NCBI GenBank assembly: GCA_003586115.2
Contig: QVOM02000126.1
Span: 11,844,201-11,908,200, forward strand
Reading direction: 5' to 3'
Source of the DNA: Salvator merianae
Lineage: Eukaryota; Chordata; Lepidosauria; Squamata; Teiidae
Length of the DNA: 64,000 nucleotides
The translations under genes and the position numbers were made by a program. How positions within the stretch are numbered: position 1 is the first letter of the stretch; every line of letters starts with the position of its first letter. Positions 44,839 to 55,105 of the stretch are shown here, piece after piece. The notes below the pieces were generated by a model. The model searched no databases. It was not told the DNA's origin and was given only the letters and a program-made list of their open reading frames with translations.

Positions 44839-45990
44839 ATAAGAGGAACCTTGGTGGATGAGGCTACAACCCATCTAGTCCAGCATCCTGTTTCACAGAG
44901 AAGCCCGCCAATTGCTTCTAGGCATTCTCAAGCAGAAGACAAAAGCAAACGCTTCACCTGTTCTGGATTCCTTGCAGATGGCCTTTAGAGGCATCCTGCC
45001 TGTCTCTCCAACCTGGAGGCAGTACCCGGGCATCCATTCTAAATAAGAACATAAGAGGAATCCTGCTGGTTAGGCCACAGCCCATCTAGTCCAGCATCCT
45101 GTCTCACACAATGGCCCAACAGTTGCTTCTGGGCATCTCAAGCAGAAGACCAAGGCAAAAGCTTCTCTTGCTCTCAACTCTCTACAAATGGCCTTTGGAG
45201 GCATCCTGCCTGTCTCTCTATCCTGGAGGCAGTACCTAGGCATCCATTCTAGTAGCCATTGATACATCTGACCTCCATGCATTTCTCTATAAGAACATAA
45301 GAGGAGCCCTGCTGGATCAAGCCACAGTCTATCTAAGCCAGCATCCTGTCTCACAGAGTGGCCATTCTCAGGCAGAAGACAAGGGAAAACCTTAGCCTGC
45401 TCTCATCTCCCTGCAAAGGGCATTTAGAGGTCTCCTGCCTGTCTCTTCAACCCGGAGGCATTACCTAGCAATCCGTTCTAGATAAGAACACAACATGAGC
45501 CCTGCTGGATCAGGCCACAGCCCATCTAGTCCAGCATCCCATCTCATACAGTGCCCCACCAATTGCTTCTAAGCAGTCTCAAGCAGAAAACAAATGAAAA
45601 CCTTCACCTGCTCTCGACTCCCTGCCAATGAGTTTTAAAGGCATCCTTCCTGTCTTTCCAACCTGGAGGCAGTACTTGGGCATCCTTTCTAGTAGCCGTT
45701 GATACACCCGTCCTCCTTGAATCTGTCCAATCCGTTCCTAAAGCTATCCAGGCTGGTTGCTATCACCACCTCTTCCGGCAGTAAATTCCATAGACTGATG
45801 AACATATGGGTGAAAAAATCATTCTCCTTTTCGGTCCTAACTCTCCTGCCCATCAGCTTCATAGGGGGACCCCTGGATCTAGTCTTGTGCAATAGAGAAA
45901 AGAATTTCTCTCTATCCACCTTTTCCATACTGTGCATGATTTTATATACTTCAATCAGGCCCCCTCTTAAAGGCTGTCATTCAAGGCTGA
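44836..45990 (-). pseudogene. Array of four CR1-like LINE 3' ends
   Basis: Tails (ataagaacataagagg type) start at about 44836, 45045, 45290 and 45483. Two junctions have the form ttcta-(a/g)ataagaac, the complement of the 15921 and 43501 junctions; the 45290 junction differs. The rightmost unit is longest and includes a minus frame with FFTHMFISLWNLLPEEVV and SLDSFRNGLDRF, the ORF2 C-terminus. Confidence 0.85.
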
Positions 45991-46063
45991 AGAGGTCTCA
46001 CCTTCCCCAGGTCTTCATCACCAAGCCTCTACACTGTGACAACTTCCTCCAGTCAGGACACAT

Positions 46064-46110
46064 ATACAGAGCTGCCTTATATGTCAGATCAGTGGCTCAG
46101 AATCTTATCC
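46064..46110 (-). mobile_element. SINE/LINE tail fragment
   Basis: acatatacagagctgccttat resembles the complement of a widespread reptilian retroposon 3' tail. Short and without its head. Confidence 0.3.
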
Positions 46111-47007
46111 ATGGTCTCTGCAAGCACAGTACCGCCCCCCCCCCCCATGGCCTCCGTGAGTTCCATGTACCCAGTTTCTCACGTGGACAGAGTGGTCGTG
46201 TATCCTAAGACATGGCAATACTTATTCTCATAGATACAACTTAGCTTCCGATGGAAAAGCATTTCCAGGTATTCACTTACAGCTCTGACAACAGCAGGTA
46301 TATTAAAGACCGCACCATAAGAAGCCAAGGAAAATCTATTTGGGACTAAATTACCCCAGCTGTGTCCCTTGGACCAAAGTCAACCATCTTTGGAAACCTC
46401 ATGCATCAAACCCATTGGCTAAATAGCCTTGTAGACAGGACGTCTAGTATTTCCATCCAAAGTGGCTATATTCTCTGTTTAAAATAGACATGCAATTCCC
46501 CTCGCAGTATTTACTTAGCCTATTTACAAATAGTCATTTTTTGCTTCTGTGAAACAGTGCACTACGTTGCTAAAGCGAATCAAAGAGGTCATGTTCAAAG
46601 CACCTCCAACCCAAACCTTGAAAAAGTGCCCAGATAAGAGCTCTGCGTGCCAAGATTTTGGGGGGGAAAGGGAGAGAGCATCTCTGTATGTTCTTTCCTC
46701 TATGCACCTTCACTTCAATCCATCATGCTTAGCTCCCTATGCCTGCAACGCGCCTGGAGAGCCTTGCGGGGGGGGGGGGGTGTCCTGTTTACAATGCAGA
46801 CAGCAATGATTGCCAATCCTTTTGGTAAGTCTTGGCAGGTCTCCGGGAGTCAGAGTGGAAGGGACTAATATGTTACAGCTGCACTGAATGTTCACAAGCT
46901 TTGGTTTCAGGGACTAGAATACAGCTTTCGGAGGGGCAAAAATATTTCCCGAAAATCAACTCCTGTCATTGTTGTTAAAACTCACACAAAATTTCTCCTT
47001 GAAAGAA
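46111..47007. other. Unassigned, with C12 and G13 runs
   Basis: C12 at 46135-46146 and G13 at 46768-46780. Otherwise no repeat or gene recognised. Confidence 0.4.
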
Positions 47008-47015
47008 ATTACATT

Positions 47016-47207
47016 CAGCAGCAGCCCGTGGCTTTAAGGGCGGGTGTTTGGAACCGGCGGGAAGGGGGCCATCGCTGTTCACGGGGCCTCCGGGCCTCCG
47101 TACTGTCGCAGCTGTGACAGTACGGAGGCCCCGAGGCCCCGCGAACAGCGATGGCCCCCTTCCTGCTGGTTCCGAACACCTGTCCTTAAAACAACAGGCT
47201 GCCGCTG
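47016..47207. mobile_element. PH palindromic MITE (E2 arms)
   Basis: The 192-bp copy has exact duplications ATTACATT (47008-47015, 47208-47215). The ends are CAGCAGCAGCCCGTGG / GGCTGCCGCTG. The arm core is ggaaccggcgggaagggggc with a close complement, the E2 variant of 12619. Confidence 0.92.
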
Positions 47208-47215
47208 ATTACATT

Positions 47216-47584
47216 CCACCTTTTTTTAAACCCCCCCCCCATCCCCAAATGATTTTGCAATGTGCAAAATGCTCTGGTTGTGATTCCACTTACCCCCAGG
47301 GGCACTTTTCTGCTATTGACCAAGCAGAACAGCAGAGTGACATGCAACGGACCTAACAATCTTTCTCCAGCATTTATAAGAAGGGTGACCAAGTCCATCC
47401 ATTGCATTTGCCTCTTCTAGCAGTCATATCCCCTGAAGATGGATATTGTATCCGTATCTGAAAGCTAAGATTCAAACCAGGACTATGGAACATGCCATAG
47501 CAATCCCAAACCTGCAACAAGTGAGAATATGTATTTATTTTGTCCCACCCCCAACAATTCTGTGTGCCTTATTCCAGACTGTGT
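47216..47584. other. Unassigned stretch
   Basis: A C10 run near 47231 and unremarkable sequence; no gene. Confidence 0.35.
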
Positions 47585-48106
47585 CCCTTTCTGCACAGAC
47601 CTTTAATCTGGATTAAGGGCCCATGTAGTTCACATCTAGGCCTGTATATCTGCACATTAATATGGATCTAAGAGGCCCTGCTCCTGACTGGTGTGGCTCT
47701 GTCTGCTTTAGATGGAGCCTGATCTGGATTAAGGAGACCTTAATCTGGATCACTGGTAGACTTATTTAATTGGGACTATAGGGGGGTGCATTTCAGTGGC
47801 ATACCATAGTGCATTGCCAAACTGCACTCCCCGAAGGCCACGAGGCGAGGAACCTTTGTTTCTAACCCTCATAGTAATGGGGGTGCAGATGGTACTGATT
47901 CTGTCCACACTTCCCCATGGCTGGGATCAGGTTGAAGTAGGTAACTGCAGAAAGGATCTCTATCCTGGAATAAGAGCTTGTTGCCCACATGGTAGTGCAG
48001 ACTATGGCAGGCCCTGCCTGGGACCTGTGATAGTCTATGTCAGCATGCAGATGGCAGGTCCTCATTCCAGAATATAATCTGGAGTAAGGCCCAGTGTAAA
48101 AGGGCC
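47585..48106. mobile_element. HL type K/D composite
   Basis: It starts gtgtccctttctgcacag with taatctggattaaggg (palindrome) and ggatctaagaggccctgctc. From 47955 a decayed D element follows (ctggaataagagcttgttgcc, catgcagatggcaggtcc, aagggcc). The boundary between the two is unclear. Confidence 0.5.
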
Positions 48107-48292
48107 ACAGTTTGGACTGGCAAAACTGAACCTCACCAAATTGAGGACTTGCATGCGGCTGCACCGCTGTGGGTATTCTACCAGAAAGAAAGTCCCATGA
48201 GCTACAAAGTGTTCCCTGATCTCTATTAAGTAGATGGGATTGTCTTCACCTGAAAGTATGATTCAGGAAGGTCACTTGGTCCCCCTCTTTTA

Positions 48293-49058
48293 GGTCATTT
48301 CTGCACTGCCCCCGTCCCAGAACAGAGGAGGGTGGTCCACTGTGGGGTGCATAACTTGTCCCATGGTGGGACAGGGCTGTCTGCATGTTGGATGACTTGA
48401 CCCATCCGAGCCCTGGTCACCAACTCTGGAGGCTGGGCCAGTCTCTGAAGCCTTCAAAGTTATCCAGGAGGGACCTTAATAGGGATGGGCTATTTCCAGA
48501 ACCACTTCTGGCAGCACCTCCTGGTACACCACCAAAAAGGGTCCCCCATGGACCCACTAGTCCACTGTCGGACCTCAATGTGGAACACAAGAGGACACCA
48601 TTTGGGGCTGCAGATGTGCTGGGCGGGTTTGGCTGATTTGTGGTTCTCAGTGAACCGAACATTTGCATGTCCGAATCTCCAAAAATTCAACAGAACTGAA
48701 CCAATCCTCTGCTTGTGAATGTGAACTATTCAATCACTTTGTGTTCACTGTGTTTTTGCCCTTGAAAAGGGCTTTTTTTCAATGGAAAAGTGGTATTTCT
48801 TGTTTTCAAACCATTTCAAAATCAAATGTGAACAGCCATTTGCTTGATTAACTGCTTCACTGGAGAACTGGACAAATGGGTGTTTGATGTTGGACCAAAT
48901 ACGCAATTATAGTTCATGCGCATCTCTATTTTGGGCACCCTATCCCATTCTATGCTCCATCCTGTGCTGACAGAGCATTCCAGGAATGCTGTGCTTTCCT
49001 GCAATGATGTGCAGGAGCCCCTTCCCAGACCACACCAGAAGTCAGTAGAGAAAGGGCC
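48293..49058. mobile_element. HL type K element with nested old GT element
   Basis: The left end is ggtcatttctgcactg; the right end is gtagagaaagggcc. Exact TTA duplications flank it (48290-48292, 49059-49061). K modules are ggtgggacagggctgtctgc, tctggaggctgggcc and accaccaaaaagggtccc. 48640-48930 is AT-rich gaacc/caaat sequence with catgcgcatctcta, probably an old GT copy. Confidence 0.7.
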
Positions 49059-49061
49059 TTA

Positions 49062-49490
49062 GGGCCTTTCCGCACTTTCCACTGTAGAATGTTTGTAACA
49101 GACCTCACAGCACAGCAACAATTCGCATTGCGAGGGCTGGAATATCCTGACAATGAGCTTTCAGCACTCGCAGTGCAAATGCTGGCAGCCTGTGCCATGA
49201 CAGCGGCCAGGGAAACTGCTAGCCACTGACATGGTGACCAGGAATGCAGCATGACTGTGCAGCCACAGCTGTGCTGTGCGATGTTCACACCCGGAAGAAG
49301 GTGTGAACACTGTGTACTGGGAGCAGTCCAGCTGCTCCTGGTACAGCTGTGGAGCATGATTTTGTGCTCCAGCAAGTAGTGATTGGGGGCAGCTGTAGCT
49401 CACTCTCAATCACTAGGGCCTCCATGAAATGTGGATACGCTTCACTAGTGAGCGTGCAGACGCTCACAAGTGAGAAGTGCAAACAGGCCC
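49062..49490. mobile_element. HL type C element abutting a K element
   Basis: The left end is GGGCCTTTCCGCACTTT; the right end is agaagtgcaaacaggccc. The left flank TTA is also the right duplication of the preceding K element; the right flank is TTT. The C order is complete except that the left palindrome has lost its second arm. Confidence 0.8.
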
Positions 49491-49714
49491 TTTGTTATTC
49501 TGACAATGAATTCATTGCTACTTTACAGCTCAATTTCTGCAGTTCTGTGGGGATTCTATTCCACACCTCATATCATATAGTCACTTCCATCTTTGAAGTA
49601 TATCATCTCCTGCAGTCCATCGTTCAAAGAGTGTCATGTCTTTTCCATATGTTCAATTATCTCCTTCCTTGGTTTCTTAGAAGTTCATCTGCCATAGTGT
49701 CTTTCTTGCTAAAG

Positions 49715-49913
49715 CAGCAGCAGCCAGTGGTTTTAAGACCAGATGTTCGGGCCCCGCACAAAGCGCACCATGGCTGTTCATGGGGCCCCTGGGCCTCTGT
49801 TCTGCCTCAGCAGGTCGTGACCTGCTGAGGCATTACAGAGGACCGGAGACCCCACAAACAACCATGATGCGCTTCGTGCAGGGCCCAAACACCCAGGCTT
49901 AAAGCTGCCGCTG
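49715..49913. mobile_element. PH palindromic MITE (E1)
   Basis: The 199-bp copy has exact duplications TGCTAAAG (49707-49714, 49914-49921). The ends are CAGCAGCAGCCAGTGG / GCTGCCGCTG. The arms have cgcacaaagcgcaccatgg and its near complement. Several mismatches, so older than 35252. Confidence 0.9.
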
Positions 49914-49921
49914 TGCTAAAG

Positions 49922-50613
49922 TAATAGAGAAGAGAGAGAAGTTTAAACCCATTGCCTTAGCAGCCTTTTCTTGTTGGTCTCAAATGCAAGTTTGGGGTTT
50001 GCTTTCATTTTCTTTTTCCTTTTAAAGAAGAGACCCCACAGATATAACCATCGACTACTCAGCATGGATGGTATTCTGCTTTTCTGTTGTTGCGAACACA
50101 CCCATGCTGGAGTTATTTTCGTCTTCCACTGATGTAAATAATTATGCTTGATTTTGTTAATACAACGAGGGGCAGAAGGATGATATCTTGGGGTTTGGAT
50201 GTGGCAAAGGCAGTTTCATCTAAAGCCTTTTCATCTGACAAAAACCCAGCTCCACCCTCATGGATGATGGTGTTGAGAAGGTTTCGCAATCATATTCTTG
50301 GGGTGAGTAATTTTGGATGCTGGACGTCTTTGTGCTGATGAGGAGGCATTTTTAGTGCTCTATTGTTTACCATTTCCGTCATGTTATGTGTTTGTCTTAT
50401 ATACTGTGGATTTCTTGCACCTTTACGCAGTTTACAAGATAAGCAATAGCAGAGAAAAACAAAAGAGCAAATACAGAAAGCTGAATTAATTAGGCTCACT
50501 CTATTAAACAGTTCGGTAGGCACAGGTGAAGAAATATGTTTTTAAAGATTGTTTTTTTTTAATGACAACAGGGAGGAAGGCACTCAGATTTCAGCTGGAA
50601 GAGGGTTCCATAG
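49922..50613. other. Unassigned stretch
   Basis: No recognised repeat or gene. The end (gatttcagctggaagaggg) has the flavour of a LINE fragment. Confidence 0.35.
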
Positions 50614-50621
50614 GGGCCTGC

Positions 50622-50814
50622 CAACAGCAGCTTGTTGCTTTAAGCGTGGGTGTTTGCATGTCACTGGAAGGGGAGATTGCTGGCCACGGGGTCTGCATTT
50701 TTCTACAGCAGGCTGCTGCAAAACCCACTCAGGGAGGGGTGTGTTTTTGCGGCCAGCGATCTCCCCTTCCAGCGACATGCGAACACCTGCGCTTAAAGTC
50801 ACCAGCCGTCGCTG
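50622..50814. mobile_element. PH palindromic MITE (E4 arms)
   Basis: The 193-bp copy has exact duplications GGGCCTGC (50614-50621, 50815-50822). The arms carry gcatgtcactggaaggggag and its complement, with a centre tacagcaggctgctgca. This is a fourth arm variant, very unlike E1, yet the two arms match each other. Confidence 0.88.
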
Positions 50815-51125
50815 GGGCCTGCCATAGTCTGCATCAGCATGCAAACAGCAGGTCTCTATACTGGGATATAATCCAGAATAAGGCATAAGGGTGCAGCAGC
50901 ATCAACCGGCTTTAAGGACAGGTGTTTGCGCCCCATGCAAAGTATGCCATGGCTGTTCATGGGACCTCTGGGCCTCCGTACTGTCGCAGCAGGTCACGGG
51001 GCAACCTGCTGCGACAGTACGGAGGCCCAGAAGCCCCGCGAATAGCCATGGCGCACTTTGCACGGGGTGCAAACACCTGCCCTTAAAGACAACCGCTGCC
51101 ACTATAAGGGCCATAGTTTGCTTTC
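50815..51125. mobile_element. HL type D half-element hosting a PH insertion
   Basis: gcctgccatagtctgcatc, acagcaggtctctatactgg and atccagaataaggcata are the right half of a D element. A PH element interrupts it at 50893-51103, after which gggccatagtttgc resumes. The left half is missing at the other PH copy (50622). Confidence 0.6.
50893..51103. mobile_element. PH palindromic MITE (E1)
   Basis: The 211-bp copy has flanks ATAAGGGT / ATAAGGGC (7 of 8). The arms have catgcaaagtatgccatgg and its complement; the centre is gcgacagcaggt-type cgcagcaggtcacggggcaac. It is inserted into D-element sequence. Confidence 0.82.
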
Positions 51126-51865
51126 ACCTTAAGCATAAACTCCCAGTTCTGGGTTCTCCCCCCCACCTTTTTATTGTTAAGAACATTAAAAGATTATCTC
51201 TTTTGGCAGCTTATAGAAGGCAGATGTTGCATGTGAGATGACAGTTTGGGAAACACGGAGTCAGGAACGTGGCCTTTCACCAAAGCCTCTTCCGAGTCCA
51301 GTTCGTCTAGTGAGCAAGTGTCCTCCAACACCCGCAAGTTGCTTCAGACTTTGGCTTCTCAGTCAAGCCAGCAGGACTCCTTCAGATGACTCTCAAGAGA
51401 GCCATTGAGGCAGCAGTTGGGGCTGGCTGGATGGCTGCAGCTTCTTGACCATCTCCTTGAAGGCTACAGTTGGAGCACAGCTGATGGACAACTTCCGGTG
51501 GGAAGGTTCTTGTTGTCAAATGTAGTAACCAGCAAGATTCCAAGAAGAATCTGGAGGGAGAGTCTGGGATGCTTTTGTTATGCGTCGGTGGCAGTTTATG
51601 GGAAGAATCCCCAACAATGATTCAGCATACTGCCCTTGCTTGGAGCAGATGGGGAAACAGGATAATAGAGCTGCTTCCATTACCGATGCACTTGAAAACA
51701 TATCAGATCGAAGTGCAAGACAGGACTTTCCCCATTAAATCCAATATGACACAATAGTGTCTGATGTACCACTACTCAATCCCATACAATATTGAATCCA
51801 ATAGTGTGCGCATCCTAATGTGTAATGTGAAGTCAGGTCCCTCTGACTTGTTCACACAAAAATGG
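51126..51865. other. Unassigned stretch
   Basis: No gene or repeat recognised; short frames only. Confidence 0.35.
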
Positions 51866-52110
51866 TAAGAACATAAGATGTGCCCCACAGGATCAGACCC
51901 ATGGCCCATCTAGTTCAGCCGTCTACTCTCACATTGATCAACCTGCTGCATAAGGAAGTCCAACCGCAAGGCATGAGTATGTACTTTAGTTTGCTCATCG
52001 TCTCCCGGCAACTGGTCTTTGGAGGCAAACTACCACCTGCTGCCATCAGGGCTAACAGCCACGGATAGCCTTGATTTCCATTAATTGGTCCAAACAACAG
52101 TCTCTCACTG
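51866..52110 (-). mobile_element. CR1-like LINE 3' end, divergent subfamily
   Basis: The tail gtaagaacataagatgtgcc, then ggatcagacccatggcccat and ctagttcagcc. It shares the tail and first ~50 bp with the main family but a different UTR follows (gtctcccggcaactggtctt). Confidence 0.7.
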
Positions 52111-52639
52111 TTCATGAATATTGCAGTCTGTCAGTATGAATATGTTGTTGTTGTTCAGTCATTCAGTCATGTCCGACTCGTTCGGACCGCATGGACCACA
52201 GCAGGCCAGGTCTTTCTGTCCTCCACTGCCTCCCAAAGTCTGCCCAAGCTCATGTTCACCATCTATCCATCTCCTCCTCTATGGCGCCCTTTTCCTTTTG
52301 CCTTCTACCTTTCCCAGCATCAGGGCCTTTTCCAGTGAGTCCTGTCTTCTCAGTATGAGGCCAAAGGATTTCAGCTTCAGGATTTGTCCTTCCAGTGAAC
52401 AGGCAGGGTTGATTTCCTTCAGTATTGACTGAGTTGGTCTCCTTGCAGTCCAAAGGACTCTCAAAGGTCTTCTCCAGCGCCACAATTCGAAAGTGACGAT
52501 TCTTCAGTGTTTGCTTTCCTGGTGGTCCAACTCTCACAATCATACCTTACTGTATATTCAACAGCTTTGAATATACATACATTGGCTGGCAAAGTAATGT
52601 CTCTGCTTTTTAGTATGCTGCCCAAATTTGTCATAGCTT

Positions 52640-53006
52640 CAGTGGTGTAGCTACATGATCCGCCACCCGGGGCGGACCAAACGGCGGCAGCTGAGGAGGG
52701 CGCCCCGCCCCGCCCTGCAGGACGCCCCGCCCTACAGCTGCCTAATGGCCGTGAAGATGGCCGCGCGCGCGCACGGTGAGCGAGCGGCGGGCGGGGCGAG
52801 CGCGGTGAGCGAGCGGCGGGCGGGGCGAGCGCGGCGAGCGAGCGGCGGGCGGGGCGAGCGCGGCGAGCGAGCGTACCGGTAAGCCAACTAAAGGCAAACC
52901 GGACGCAGGGCGGGCGGGAGGGCCCAAGTCAAAGGCGGCCGCCGCCCCCAACAAGGCGCCACCCAGTGCGCACCGCCACCCGCGCCCCCCCCTTGCTACG
53001 CCAGTG
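52640..53006. mobile_element. GC-rich hAT-like element inserted in BovB
   Basis: The ends CAGTGGTGTAGCTAC and ttgctacgccagtg are flanked by exact 8-bp duplications CATAGCTT (52632-52639, 53007-53014). Removing it and one duplication restores continuous BovB sequence. A 29-bp tandem unit (gtgagcgagcggcgggcggg) starts at 52776, 52805, 52834 and 52863. It has very high CpG. Confidence 0.92.
52776..52873. repeat. 29-bp tandem repeat, ~3.4 units
   Basis: Near-identical units of gcgagcgagcggcgggcggg inside the GC-rich hAT-like element. Confidence 0.92.
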
Positions 53007-53255
53007 CATAGCTTTCCTCTCAAGGAGCAAGCGTCTTTTAATTTCAGGATGTCGTCACCATCTGCAGTGATCTCTGAGGCCAAGAAAATAAAGTCTGATG
53101 CTGCTTTCATTTCTTCCCCCTCTATTTGCCCGGAAGTGATGGGACTGGATGCCATGATCTTAGTTTTAATTTATGTTGAGCTTCAAGCCAGGTTTTGCAC
53201 TTTCCTCTTTTACCCATATCAGGAATTTCACAGACAGCAAAAGCATTGATAGCAG

Positions 53256-53449
53256 TGTTTTCTTACTCACTTTTTTTGGATGACCCTGGAAAACACTATT
53301 TTCGAGTGATCAGTAAATGCACACATTTAGGCACCATTTTGCTCACATATATTAAGGGCTGATCACAAACACTCCATTGAAGAAATGCAAAACTTGTAGT
53401 TAACAAAATTGTGAATAAAGAGATAATGCCATAATAATAACAGTGGTGG

Positions 53450-53487
<38 letters not shown>

Positions 53488-53898
53488 ATAATAATAATAA
53501 TAATAATACAGTGCAACCTGAAGTATGCTTGTATACAGTTGATTTGCCCTTTGCAAGCCCAACAACCAATAAGACTGTGATCATACCAGGGATTTTTAAA
53601 ACCGCCTAAATAAAATGGATGAATAGTTCCTAGGAGCACAGAAAAAAAGCCTTCCAAACACAGCTATGTGAATAAATGATTCAAAATGCACCTGAAATGC
53701 AGCCTATTCCCTTCAATAGGCAACCTATTATGACTGCAGGGGGTGCTGCTTACTGATTGGCCACTGGATATGAAATCCTCGCCTCTTTGCTGAAGCAGTT
53801 TCCAACTCCTTAACTGGCAGGTTTTTGTTTGCCAGTTTGAAACAATTGATTTCACTGCAAAACAATTATTTTGTTTGAAATAATTTTTAACTGAAGTC
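53256..53898. other. Unassigned, with a compound (ACT)n(AAT)n microsatellite
   Basis: The microsatellite spans 53450-53508: about 12 ACT units followed by about 7 AAT/ATA units. The rest is not recognised. Confidence 0.5.
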
Positions 53899-53901
53899 TC
53901 T

Positions 53902-54616
53902 GGGCCTGTTCGCACTTTCCACTCTAGAATGGGCTAATTAACCCATTCTAGCGTGGAACAGACCCCATCATGCAGACACCGTCTGCACCATGGGGCCTGA
54001 AAACAGACCCAAAGCTGGATAATGGCATTTGCCAGTGCAAACGCCATTATCCATCCCTGATGCTCACCATGGCAACCGGGAGACCCGCGTGGTGATGACA
54101 TCATCACTGCGCGCCGCGTGGGCCTCCTGGTCACCGTGGCAGTGGCCTGACGCTTTGTAGGCCACTGCCCCGGCGACCGCCATTCGCGCCAGCGATCGGG
54201 CACCAGAACGCCAGACGGGGCGCACCGTGGTCTCGTCCAGCGTCCCTGGCCCGATCGCGGTGGCATGGGCTCGATTGGGGCCTCGTACTGGCCCATTTGG
54301 GCCCGCGCGAAGGGGTAGACTCCATTGCCCATCATGCATTGCGTGATCACATGATCACGCAATTCATGATGGGCGGGCTGATCGCCCAGAAGATGGCCGC
54401 CACCGTGGACAAGGAGGTAAGTGCGAACGAATCCTCACCTGAAGCTCACTTTGAGCTGCAGGTGAGGATTCGGACAGCTTTTTTCTTGTCTGGGCGCTAG
54501 TAAGGATCGGCAGTGGATGAAGTCCGCTGCCGGTTCGCTGCGGCCGTCCTCTCGTGCGAATGCACTTGTCTAGCAAGCATCCTTGATGCTTGCTAGTTAC
54601 AAGTGCGAACAGGCCC
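53902..54616. mobile_element. HL type B element, full length (715 bp)
   Basis: The ends GGGCCTGTTCGCACTTTCC and tacaagtgcgaacaggccc are flanked by exact TCT. Consecutive palindromes: ctagaatgggctaa (53924), gataatggcatttgcc, gtgatgacatcatcac, cattgcgtgatcacatgatc (about 54335-54372), gaatcctcacctgaagctc (about 54431-54471), ggcagtggatgaagtccg, and gctagcaagcatcc type at the right end. No transposase. Confidence 0.92.
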
Positions 54617-54619
54617 TCT

Positions 54620-55097
54620 CTCTCCTTACTTTGCATTTTTATATGAAGTCTACGTGCTTTTTCAGTATATTTCTAAGGAAGTCAGGACAGGAGTAGTATT
54701 TTTAGTTTCAGGTTCATTTGATCTGCTTAATTATTGAATTCAAAAAAACCCTCTGGCTGCCGGCAAGAGCTTGTTGGTGTCCCTGCCTGACTGTCCAATG
54801 GGTTCATCCTCCAAGAAAAGGCTGTGATTGGTGGAGGCACTTTCTGCTCTGAGTAAGGTGACTCAAAAGTTGTTTTTTCCTGACTGTTGAAGGGGCAAAT
54901 AATTACTGGCTTGGATGCAGGGTAAGATGAATGTTTTTATTTCCAGTTTGGCCCTCCAGGGTCAAATTTGCCCAGAAGGTGACTGGAATAGCTAGTCTGA
55001 ACACACCTTAAGAGTCTGTCTTGCAGAAGACTCTTTTCTGCATTGTCCATGTTCTTCAATTTGCTTGTCTTCTTCTATCTCGTTGTCTTGAGAACAT
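54620..55097. other. Unassigned stretch
   Basis: No gene or recognised repeat. Confidence 0.35.
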
Positions 55098-55105
55098 AAG
55101 ATTAG

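Larger units (their letters stand above)
52141..53245 (-). pseudogene. BovB/RTE LINE 3' end, split by a hAT-like element
   Basis: On the minus strand the ORF2 C-terminus reads WRRPLRVLWTARRPTQSILK, NPACSLEGQILKLKSFGLIL and RRQDSLEKALMLGKVEGKRK, the pattern of BovB, broken by frameshifts. The 3' end cgaactgaatgactgaac-like with an (AAC)n tail lies at 52141-52165. The upstream piece resumes at 53007 (ctttcctctcaaggagcaag). BovB is widespread in squamates and ruminants. Confidence 0.88.

Noticed and set aside
44836..45990. Possible local tandem (satellite) array
   Set aside because: Units have different 5' truncation lengths and LINE tails, so they are stacked retroposon ends rather than a satellite.
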